Assembly: GCA_034620365.1 (NCBI GenBank)
Contig: JAQGEQ010000354.1
Span: forward strand, 434,001 to 498,000
Length of the DNA stretch: 64,000 nt
Reading direction: 5' to 3'
Source of the DNA: Pegea sp. RAD2-039
Lineage: Eukaryota > Chordata > Thaliacea > Salpida > Salpidae
The translations under genes were made by a program, and so were the position numbers. Shown piece after piece: positions 1 through 10,284 of this stretch. Numbering within the stretch: position 1 is the first letter of the stretch; each line of letters starts with the position of its first letter. The notes beneath the pieces are model-generated. The model ran no database searches. It had not been told where the DNA came from and saw only the letters and a list, made by a program, of their open reading frames with translations.

Positions 1-2060
1 CGGAGCGATTTGCTTCGGTATCCTAATTGCTGGAGTTGATGTTGAGTAGCTTGCAAGTATTTTAAAAAGTGAATACAAATACGGCTTTGCGATTTGCTAG
101 CTATCCATACAACAGATCCGGACTTTCCAAAGGACGGATAGATTTAATGATGAAGTTTTTATTAGTAACTTGAATACAGTTTTTTAAAATCTTAGGATCT
201 TAGATTAACCATTATCAAAAATATTGAAAGAATAAGACAAGTTCAAAAAGCTCAAGAAAAAAGTTCATTGTTGTTTAAAGAACATTTGAAACTAATACCG
301 GATATCTTTTTTCTTATGAAACAAGTAAAGTAGACCTTTGGGTAATAAATATAAACTTACTAAAATAAAATTACTGAATAACATTTTGTGGGAAAATAAA
401 CAAATTTTCAGTAATTTTTTTTAGTTTCACAACGAGCTTCCTGCTATTTAACCAAATATTTGTTAACTATTTAAGAAAACAATTAAGTTGTTTATGTTAT
501 TCTAACTATTATTTGAATATTTCTGAGTTTAAGTTGTAAAAAAGTTCGCAAGTTATGTTAATTTTTTTCTGAACGGCTAAGAGCAATTAGATTAAATAGT
601 ATTAATTAGTAATTAGAAAAAATAGCGCAAGAAGAGAACATCACCATTTCAGATTGAAATGATGTTTCCTTTTGGAGGATGTATATTATAGAAAAAATGA
701 TTAATTTGTTTCTAAACTTTATAAGCATAAATTTTTAATTCAGAGATAAGCAAATGCAGTAAATTTATTAAAATAATCTAAATTATAAAATAAAAGTTGA
801 TTAAGCTTATTGAGGAGCATGTATTGATGATCATATGAAAAATAAACTTTAAAGTTTAGTCGAACTTTTAGTCTTTTAAATAATCTTATAAATTTATTCT
901 GAGAAAATCAAAATTTCGATTCTGAATAGTATATTACTAAAAGCGGAAGCTGATAACACTATTTCAATCTAAAAAAATGTTTTAAGACAAAAAAACTTTA
1001 GAAAATTATCTCTCTTTGAATTTTTCCATCCCTTGATTATAATTTAAATGTTTTATATATCATATTTCTTAGTGACTTTACCAAATCTATTTAAAGTTAA
1101 CTTGTGAGCCTTTGATTTAAAACACAGAAACCCTTACTGTTTTTAAAAACTTATAAGTCTTGACAATTGAGTTTTCTTTAGAAGGTTCCATACCGTCTTT
1201 GCTCTAAAAATATGTTTGTGTAATCTGTGCCTAAAAACATTATTGAGTTTATTTTTGCGTTTAGGCTTAGTATATAGTTATTAAAAAATAACTGTAATAA
1301 AGAGCTTCGCATAAAGTTGGTTTTTTATTTTATGATGAGCCTATCTCTTTTTGATGTACACTGATATTACAGAGCAGCCAAGCTCTTGCACCAAACACAA
1401 AAATTATATTTAGTAGCTAAAAAGGCTTTTAGAACAAAGCTATAAGCTAAAGATGGGATCTTTTTACTTAAACAATTTTCTAGTCTTTCATAAATATTAA
1501 AAAATAATTTGTTCTAAAAGAAAATCTTATTTTTGCAAATATTTTGCTTTCATTATTTTGAGTGTGTACTGCTAGTTAATTTCCAACGTTTTATTGACCG
1601 AAAAAAGCTTTTAAAGCTCCAGTCGTACTAAGTTTAAACGTTTTTCGGCGTAAAATTAAATTTGAATATTGTACACTTGCTGTATGATTTAAGTTTTTAT
1701 TAGCACAGAATTCTAAGTTAAACTTTAATTTTATAAGTAAAATTCTTCAGACAATTAACTTTTAAATTAAATATATTTCTTGATATGAAACTAGTAAGAT
1801 AAATTTCATAGCCTTCGCCATCTGGCTAGTTTGATTTTTATGAGAAGCTACTCAAAAACTTTACTACTATTTATAATAATTGATATTGAAAAATAAATGT
1901 AAAAAAATATCTAAGGAGTTTTAATAAATTTATTCCATTTGAATATATTTAAGCATAAAGTTTTTCAAGCATACGTCAAACTTTTGTGCTATAGTGTTTC
2001 TGCTCTATAGTGTTTTTATGAAAGATAATTTTTACTTCTGATATGCGCTGTCGTTGTAGG
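1..2060. other. A+T-rich upstream region, no gene seen
   Basis: This stretch has no ORF or splice-site chain that I can support. The first 130 bases are richer in G+C, and a short open frame ends in a stop near base 49. It could be the tail of an exon from a gene beyond the left edge, but nothing in it is recognisable. The promoter of RPL7A should lie in the last few hundred bases. A pyrimidine-rich CCTTTT at 2061-2066 just downstream resembles a 5' TOP start, which is usual for ribosomal protein mRNAs. Confidence 0.4.
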
Positions 2061-2105
2061 CCTTTTGAAAATAACCTTCGACGAGTGCGCTACTAATCTT
2101 TGAAA

Positions 2106-4630
2106 ATGGTAAGAAAATAGAAGTTCTTTTTGATAAGTATTGAATAGGTTATCAATATTAACTTATAGTAACTACGTTTAAATTTCATAGCGTGCTATTC
2201 CTATATTATTAAAATATGTATTTATTATTTCAAAGTCGGTATTATTAATTCAATTACTGTAAATGTGAACTTTTTGTTATCATATTTTTTATAGCACTAA
2301 AACATTCAATATTTGTATTCTTATTTCAAATATCTGAATTTAATCAATTTAAATCACTAATAATTTTCTTAAGTGCTATATTATCTTAAACATACTTCAT
2401 ATAATATCTTAAATTACTATAATTTTATACATGTTTATTTTATTTATATGTATTATTTTAATAGATATAGATTATAAATTAGTATAGCTAATCATGGATA
2501 GTGTTGTATGTGTTTTAATTATTTCTAATTTATATGAAATGTTGTGAACTGCCAATATCAGTTTGACAACTTTCTTCAGCCACATGATGTTGTTATAAAC
2601 ATAGCTAATTGCTTTGATGACCGTGATCTATCACCCTTGACTGATGGCTGCTATATTAGATAATAATTCTCAATTAATCACCAAAGAATTATTTTAATCC
2701 AAATCTTAAATTATAGCCAAAAGGTAAGAAAGGAAAGGGAAAGAAGGTGGCCCCAGCCCCAGCTTTTGCGCGCAAAACTGTTGTTAGCAAACCTTCCAAT
2801 CCCCTCTTTGAAAAAAGAACCAGAAACTTCGGAATTGGTAAGAACCTACGTTAAATTGATGACGTCATTAGCACGTGATGTGTTGTAACGAGGCATTTGT
2901 CAGATTTTTAATATCGGATCGTTCTGATCTGTAATTGAAGCTAATGTTGATAATAGTTACCTGATGCAATTGAATTAAACCAATCAAATCACTGGATTGT
3001 TTGTTTTCCTCATTAACGTGATTTGATTGGTCGGCAGGTCAACATATCCAACCTAAACGGGACTTGACTCATTTTGTAAGATGGCCAAAGTACATTCGGC
3101 TCCAAAGACAAAAAGTTGTCCTCCAAAGACGTTTAAAGATTCCTCCAGCAATCAATCAGTTCAACAATGCCTTGGATCGAACTACTGGTAGATATTTTAT
3201 TCAAAATTTCCGTAAACTTGCTGATGATGATTACCCTGTGGTATTGAAATCATAATGATGACAATTCTATATTCTGAAGCAAATTTCAGATCATCAAAAA
3301 TAGTTGTAAATCTGCAAAGTAATTCAAACTCCATGAATCTTTCAGATTTTTAAACTAAATGTTGTCCCTTGTACATTCCTTGTACAAGTTTCTTCCTTCC
3401 ACTGATCACTAGCTCCCGCTAGTGGCCGGTAGTTGGAAAGATAGTTTCAACTGTTGATCTCTATCTTTAAGTAAAATGAAAAAGAGTGAAGTTGAAACTA
3501 TTAAATTGATCCATTCAGCTACCGCACTCTTCAAGTTGGCTAAAAAGTATTCACCTGAAACTAAGTTGGAGAAGAAAACTCGTCTACAAGATCGAGCTGC
3601 TAAGAGGTAAAATGATTGTTAGCTTCGCGCGCTTTTTCAGCCAATGATGTTAATTAATTCTGCCAATAATAGCAAATGATAAGATAGCCATTTGCATATG
3701 TTATCAACTACCGTTCTTCTGAGGCTCTTTCAATTAAGAAAATTTTCAAATTTAACTTTTGTAAGTTTGCTGACAACAAGTTTTATGATAGAGAAGCTGA
3801 AGGTCACGAAGGAGCACCCCCTAAACGACCACCAACTCTTACTTCCGGTGTCAATGGAGTAACTCGAATGATCGAGAAGAAGAAAGCTCAACTTGTAGTA
3901 ATCGCTCACGATGTCGAACCAATCGAGGTATTACGTCATCACTTCTTTTTTGATCTTGCATCTTCTAACTTGACTCTTCTACTGCAGATTGTTGTCTACT
4001 TGCCAGCTCTTTGCCGTAAGATGGGAATCCCCTACTGCATCGTGAAGGGTAAAGCTCGCGTCGGTCGTCTTGTTCATCGCAAGACATGTACATGTGTTGC
4101 CATCACTGACGTCAATAAGTAAGTCGCGTCTTCATGACGTCACTGTATAAATGATGCGATGATGATAGATATATTTGCTAATTTGAAAATAGTTTATGAT
4201 GACATAACCACCAAGATCTCTGATGCATCTTTTGTATCGCGTCGGCGACGTTGTGACGTCATTGATGATGCTTAATTTGATAATTTTGTTTCAGTGAGGA
4301 CAAAGGTGCTTTGAGCAAACTCGTGGAGAGCGTCCGAACCAACTACAACGATAGATTTGATGAGGTAACATTTTATCTTCTACATCTTCAGATTTTAATT
4401 TAATGATGAATGAATTTCTTCAACTGATTTTAATTGAGGAGAAAATGACCCCCTGAAACTTTAGATTCAAATATAAATGAATCCTTCTGTATCTTTTGTC
4501 TGATCAACTTCTTTTTTAGATCCGTCGTCACTGGGGAGGTGGTATCATGGGCAACAAATCGGTTGCTAAGATTGCCAAGCTCCAAAAGATCAAATCAAAG
4601 GAAGACGCTCAAAAAATGGCCATCGCTTAA
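2106..4630 (+). CDS. RPL7A: 60S ribosomal protein eL8 (L7a), 8 exons
   Basis: This is a structural protein of the large ribosomal subunit. Exons: 2106-2108 (ATG only), 2717-2837, 3038-3187, 3519-3606, 3792-3927, 3988-4118, 4295-4364 and 4520-4630. All introns are GT-AG, and together the exons give 269 residues (human 266). Recognisable eL8 segments are [20 protein letters not shown] at the N terminus, [77 protein letters not shown] and [20 protein letters not shown]. The first exon is inferred. Exon 2 begins with the Pro codon after Met, and the only ATG followed directly by a donor upstream is at 2106 (ATG then GTAAGA). A CCTTTT tract at 2061 may be the TOP transcription start. AATAAA follows the stop at about 4645. 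Introns 1, 2, 3, 4 and 6 appear to carry box C/D snoRNAs. Confidence 0.97.
2577..2650 (+). ncRNA. box C/D snoRNA candidate in RPL7A intron 1
   Basis: A perfect 6-bp terminal stem CAGCCA (2577-2582) / TGGCTG (2645-2650) encloses a C box ATGATGT (2584-2590) and a D box CTGA (2641-2644). There is a C'-like TTGATGA at 2614-2620. The 74-nt length and intronic position are typical. The guide segment before the D box (about 2625-2640) does not match an rRNA stretch that I can recall, so the target is unknown. The call rests on boxes and stem only. Confidence 0.75.
2868..2945 (+). ncRNA. box C/D snoRNA candidate in RPL7A intron 2, U36/snR47-like guide
   Basis: The key signal is ACGAGGCATTTG at 2888-2899. 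It is perfectly complementary to the conserved 28S rRNA stretch CAAATGCCTCGT, which from memory is targeted by the U36/snR47 family. It is followed by a D'-like CAGA. A C-like box GTGATGT lies at 2875-2881 and a D box CTGA at 2934-2937. Terminal pairing is weak (ATTA near 2867 with TAAT near 2942), so the exact ends are uncertain. An alternative model uses TTGATGA at 2856-2862 with flanking TTAAA/TTTAA and the CAGA as D box. Confidence 0.5.
3216..3284 (+). ncRNA. box C/D snoRNA in RPL7A intron 3, predicted 28S guide
   Basis: The terminal stem TTGCT (3218-3222) / AGCAA (3278-3282) encloses a C box ATGATGA (3224-3230), a D'-like TTGA (3244-3247), a C' box ATGATGA (3255-3261) and a D box CTGA (3274-3277). 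Directly upstream of D', CCCTGTGGTA (3234-3243) is a 10-base perfect complement of TACCACAGGG, a highly conserved 28S rRNA stretch near the peptidyl-transferase region. That is the correct place for a 2'-O-methylation guide. The second guide (3262-3273) has no target that I recognise. Confidence 0.8.
3638..3727 (+). ncRNA. box C/D snoRNA candidate in RPL7A intron 4
   Basis: A short terminal stem AGCC (3639-3642) / GGCT (3723-3726) brackets a C box ATGATGT (3644-3650) and a D box CTGA (3719-3722). A C'-like ATGATAA lies in the middle. The segment before the D box has no target I can place with confidence. An internal inverted repeat GCAAATGATAA / TTGCATATGTTATCA adds structure. This is weaker than the candidates in introns 3 and 6 because the stem is only 4 bp. 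Confidence 0.55.
4151..4230 (+). ncRNA. SNORD24: SNORD24 (U24) box C/D snoRNA in RPL7A intron 6
   Basis: The terminal stem GATGC (4153-4157) / GCATC (4225-4229) encloses a C box ATGATGA (4159-4165), a D'-like TTGA (4183-4186), a C' box ATGATGA (4196-4202) and a D box CTGA (4220-4223). Both U24 guides are present. ATATTTGCTA sits just before D' and complements 28S TAGCAAATAT. ACCACCAAGATC sits before D and complements 28S GATCTTGGTGGT. U24/snR24 is known to guide 2'-O-methylation of these neighbouring 28S sites, and human SNORD24 also lies in an RPL7A intron. Both sequence and host gene are therefore conserved. Confidence 0.95.
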
Positions 4631-4649
4631 ATTTTGAGCAACAAATAAA

Positions 4650-7600
4650 TTACTTTGATTGAAACGTCGAATTTTTTTAATTAAAAAAGTTGTAGATGAC
4701 TTCGAGTCAGATATTTCTTCGCCAGTTTCTTCATTTTTAGCTTTTTAGGCAGTTCTATAAGTTCCTTCCAATCTTTCTAATTAATCCATTCTGATGTGGT
4801 CTGAGTAATCGAATTTTCTAAATAATTGATGAGTTCTACCAAAATATTATTTACGACTAATGACTTCGAGATAGGTGCAAACATCTAAAACCTCCGGTGA
4901 CTAAAAACTCCTAAATAGACTAGCACGCGAGCGGGAACAAAAAGGTGGATATCTAGATGAGTAGACAACATTTAGGCTGAGAAAGTCTCAGTTAATCTAG
5001 AAACTAACGTAATGGGACAAATTTCAATAGTTGCTAGATAGATTATAGTGTGAAAAATTAACTGAATATCAAGTTGTTTGCATTAGAAAGCGATTGTTGC
5101 CACGTCAGCTTTGCGTCCAATAGTTAGGTAGGGAGCGAAAAAACTAATATTTGAAAGAATCTAGTAGATTGCCAAATTAGTGATATATTCCAAAGTTGTT
5201 ACATATCATCAAACCAATAAAAATTTGCTCATTTCAAAAAATGATAACTGGCATCAAATTATAATGTTACAAATCCTGTTGCTTGTTAGGAAGAAACGCA
5301 TCTGAAAGACATTTTTAGTGAAATTTGCAACTTTCTCAAACCACTTCGATTTTTTGCACTAATAGTAATTTATACTTGATGATAAATTCATTAAAAATTA
5401 AGGAAAATAGACAATCTTACCAGCAATCGAAAGCTCCTTAAGTAGAAAGGAAAATTTTTGATGACTATTACTCAACCATCTTCAAAGAAAATATTTGGGT
5501 TTGTTTAGAAATAATGAAGTTTTGCTTTATGTTTAAAGTAAAAAAGATTAAAATTTTACGTTCAAAGTGAAGAAAAGCATAAAACATATTAAGATTATTC
5601 ACAAATAAAAATTGCGTTTGTGCAATAAAGCTAAGCTAATAATTTTGCATATAACCTTTATGCATCAGATTATCAAAAGTTAACTTAGATTTACAACCTT
5701 TGAACCTTTCTATTGTTTAATAAACAACTAGCTATTTTTTCAGACTAATACAAATAAGTTATCTACGAATTTTTATTTTTATTACAAAAATTGTATCACG
5801 AAAATCGATATAACCATTTACTGAAGATAATATATGTAATTGTGACTAATACGAGCTAAATTTATTTAAAAAGTTTTTTTCAGTTAATGTTTATTTAAAA
5901 ATTTATATATATATTTCATTTTGTCTAAATTAATGAAAATCTATCTTTAAAAAACTTATTCTAGAAACAATGTTTTATTTTTATGAAAATATTATTTTCG
6001 AAATATATAAGAGTAAAAATAAAAGTAATTTCAATTTTAAAATATTTTGTTAAATAAGATTATTAATATATTATCAAAAAAGAGAGATTTTGTTGAAGTT
6101 AATTTGATAAACTTCTAAAGCTTGTGATAAAGGTTTTCAGTTTAATTTAGTTTTTACTATTTTTTTATATACCTATGTTGTATATGCTGATTGTATATGT
6201 TTTCTGAAATCAAAGATGTTCCAATTGTTTGCTGAAAAGAAGAGTATAAAATTTGATGATCAAATTTTAGATGATTTGTCGTTTAAAGTGAAACAAGACA
6301 AAAATGGACTTTTGCTTAATTTCCTGTTGTTTATATCTATTAAAATTTTTATTATCAATCAGTCACAAGTAAACAAGACTAAAATAATCTAACCTAAGAC
6401 TATTGTCAGAATTGTTTCTTGTTGTGAATGATTAATTGCAATTAAACCACTAATAACGTCAGCTAGAAATTATTATTGTTGTTTTTAATTTTATGATGAC
6501 ATCAGAAAGCTAAATTTAAGCTAAAACTAATTTGGCGTTTTTTTGGCTATCAAAATTTTGAATTTCAGAAAAAAAGTAGTGTTAATAAGCTGTTAGTAGA
6601 GTACAGGTTTATGTTGCTTTAAATAAACAAGACTGATTTTCAAACAACTTTCCACTCAGGAAAAACAAATTTCCTAAAACCTTTAGAAAGGATTGCATTC
6701 TGAAAGTTTTAATTCAAAACTTTTTTGCTGAATATTTAGAAAACCCCTTTAGTATATCAAATTTAAGTAAGTAAAATTTTGTTTTTAAAACATTAACTGA
6801 ATAAGATCCTTTATAAAGTTCAAAGCTAAGTAGTGATGTTTCCATTAAATGATTTATCACACAGAATTATCTGCTGTCTTATCAACTTAGAAAATAGGAT
6901 AAAGAGCGACTCTATAAAAGGTATGGTGAGTCAAAACCTATAAACGTAGGTTCCTCAAAAGCACGATTTGGTAAAGAAGAATATTTGAGTTGACAAATCT
7001 AGGTGCTATTAGTAGATAAAAAATTATAAAATTAAATTTTATACATTAGAACGGAAATAGTTTCAAAACATTCTTCTGACAAATAAATAGGAAACGAATT
7101 ACTATTAAAATTAATTTACTTTGGTGAGTATTTTCGAATGCTATTTTTGTTAGTGTTTATATTAATAAAACATTTCTGATGATAGGGTAAAGGTTAGTAA
7201 ACGATATGACAATATCAGAACAATTTTGTAAAAAGTTGGTAGAATGCAATATTAAGCGTTTAGTTATAATAAATCTATTAATTGTTGATGTTTTATTTGT
7301 TTATTTTCTCAGAAATTGTCGACTTCAACATTTCCCACATTGTTTCATAATCGTTTTAAATAAACTTATTTTTATAAGTTTATTTAACAAGATAAAACTT
7401 TGATTATATTGCTTAAGTTTTTGTTATGATTTTAGTTATATGTACTTATGAGCAAGTGAGTATATTAACCTTTTTTAAGTAAGAATTATTTATTAAGTAA
7501 ACGATTTGTAATTATTTTCATGATATTTTTTGAAATTTTTCTTTTTTAATCTTTAATAGATAAGAAAAGAGACAAGAGTTTATTTGCAGTTAGTTCAGTT

Positions 7601-10284
7601 TTTATTTTAATTTTATTGTTAATTATTTGTAGAAATAAGAAGTTGAGTTAGTAATAATAGTAAAATAATCGATTAAATAGTAAAAAAGGGAAAAAAGCTA
7701 AATACTAAAGTTTATATTTTATATACTTTGTATTCTAGTTTCAGCAGTAATTTTTTATGATTTGCTAAAATTTTTTATTATTTATTAAAAATCATAAAAT
7801 GTTTACATAATACTAAATAATTTTCAGATTATTTAGTAATCGTATAAAAGTTCATAGAATATATTCATTATTCATTTGAAATGAAACAACTAAAACCTAA
7901 AAATTCTAAAAACAAGTTAATATTTTTAAAGAGCTTGTTAATAATCTATACTTTTAAACGAAAATAATTAGTAACATATAACAATTATTAACGAGTGATT
8001 ATCAATAAATATTTATTCAAATAACAATAATTGTTATTATAAAAATGATAATTCTTATTATGTAGGAAAGAAACATTGATAAAAGTCGTATTTAATCAAT
8101 TTATATTTGACTTTAAATTTTCAATTTAAAAATGATAGCTAAAAGCATCAATAAATTTAAAATGCAATATAATATCTACTTTTAATATCTAGAAATCTGA
8201 AATTTATTTTAGATGTAAAAAACCTATTAATTGATTATTTTTCAAAAAATTGTTTATGAGTTGTTTATTTTAAAGTCTATTTTGATAAATTGTAAATTGT
8301 TATCTATAAAATCATTAAACTGTTAGCATCACTTAGCTACTGTTAGTTTATTAGATGTAAATATTTATAAAACAGCGTTATACAGTTGAAATATTAGGTA
8401 TGAAAGTATTATTAGCAAGTTTATCTAATTTTGGATAACTTTTAACCAAGTCAATTTTATAATATTTTAACTATGCAATCATAATTCTACTAGTTTATTC
8501 AAAGTTATGAAAACTATCTAATTTTCTTAATTAGTCAAGTTTTAAGAAAATTCTAAATTATAGTAAATCGTGTTTAGTAATCTGTACTTTTCATTTTACT
8601 TAAGTGGTGTAATTTAAAATCTTTTCTTTTGTGATTTGTTTCTTAATTTTGTTAATGAAAGACTATTTTCCTTAAAAGACTTTTCATTGAGGTAAATTAT
8701 TGAGGTAGATTATTTGATTAAAGATGTTCACGTGATCAAGTGATCACATATTCTTGAAAGTTTTAGAGACATTTGTTCAAATATTTTAATGATTTCAAAA
8801 ATGTACCATCTATTTGTTGTATCAACAACTTAGTATATCAAATAATTAGTTAACAACTTAAATTATTTTTGTGTTTTAGTTAAAAATTTAAAAAATAAAC
8901 TTAGCTTAAATTACTTGTAACCTGTAAGTTAGATATCTGAAGAAATTGTTTAACTTTTGTCTAAAAAAAAAGTTTGTAAGAAATTTATTTTTTTGTAATT
9001 TTATATTTGATTATTTGATGTAAAACAAAACTTAAACTGATTGAAAAATCAACTTTTCATAATATTTAGCAATATCAAATTGATAAGGATTATTTAAACA
9101 ATTGAAAAAGTTAATATCAGTCATAAGATACTTCGCAAAATTTTAAGGCTCCAGTCTTTTTTTAGTTTCAAGATCTTTATCTTCATTTGGCTTTATTTTC
9201 ACTACTTCCTTTACTTTTTAGTAACTTGTCAGGTATTTGATTATTTGAAAATTTTCAAAATACTTTCTTCTAGTTTAGTTTAAAATATCTTTAAAAAGTA
9301 TTTCTAACAAATTTTTTTTTGTCAATTTTTAATTAAGAATTTAGATTTTAATCACTTTTGCCTTTTTAGTGGAATTTATTCATTAATTCTGTTTTATTAT
9401 AAAGATGTTATATGAAGTATTTTATAAGAAAAGCTTTTAGGTAATTCTAAAAAAAGGTTTTAATAGGTAGTTGTATTTAATCAAATTAAACTTATTAAAA
9501 AATTAGTAATTTAGATAATATTGAATTAATAATTTAATCAAAACTTAACCTACTTCAAAATATAAAGTAGCACAAAAGAAAATTTTTTAACAAATTTACT
9601 TTTTAGCTTCAACAAGTTTCTTAAATATTTAAATTTACTAAATATCATTTGGATACTAACTTTAAACAGTTTACATATCTTGTTTATAACATATTTATAA
9701 ATAAATATTTGAAGATGGTATCAAATATAAAATATCTACATAAAAATATTTCTATCATTTATTTTTATTTTATTATCACCAATAAATCTTTATTATCATA
9801 ATGTTAGTTTAACAATGTTAAACAATTAATTAATTTATTATTTGTTGATATATTACCATAAGTATATTCAGCATTTGACTTAATAGAAACATTTTAAATG
9901 TTTTGATAAGCTTATAAACAGTGACTCAAAACAATTTTTTCTTTTCAAAACTTAGTTGAGATCAAAACAATTTACAAAGCTTGCTATGAGCATTTAATTG
10001 TAATAACAATTTAACAAAAATCCTTATTTTTGCATAAGGCACTTGTTTCAGTCTTTACACAAGTGGTTGAAACAGCATTTAAAGTATATTACAGTAAAAA
10101 TGTGAAGTTACTAATCAATGTATTGGTAGTTATTTATATTGAGTAAAACTACCAATTGACTAATTGCTTCCAAAAAAAAAAGTTTTGATTTTTGTGTATG
10201 ATTTGAGCATAGCTTTTGTTTTTATTTAACTTTATTCTTTTTATTAAAACCTATTTTTATTTTAGTAAATTAAGTTCTAAAAAA
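4650..10284. other. A+T-rich intergenic region, no gene seen
   Basis: This is 5.6 kb of very A+T-rich DNA with only short open frames lacking any recognisable domain, and without splice-consistent neighbours. Small palindromes occur, for example a doubled TGATCA next to CACGTG near 8728-8748 and a 7-bp inverted repeat CACTTGT/ACAAGTG at 10040-10065. I see no mobile-element ends. Confidence 0.5.

Noticed and set aside
4365-4519. A box C/D snoRNA in RPL7A intron 7 (ATGATGA at about 4403, CTGA downstream)
   Set aside because: No terminal stem pairs around these boxes and no guide matches a conserved rRNA stretch that I know.
7206-7403. A 65-codon plus-strand ORF with a hydrophobic middle
   Set aside because: The hydrophobicity follows from T-rich codons. 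There is no splice or expression context supporting a gene.
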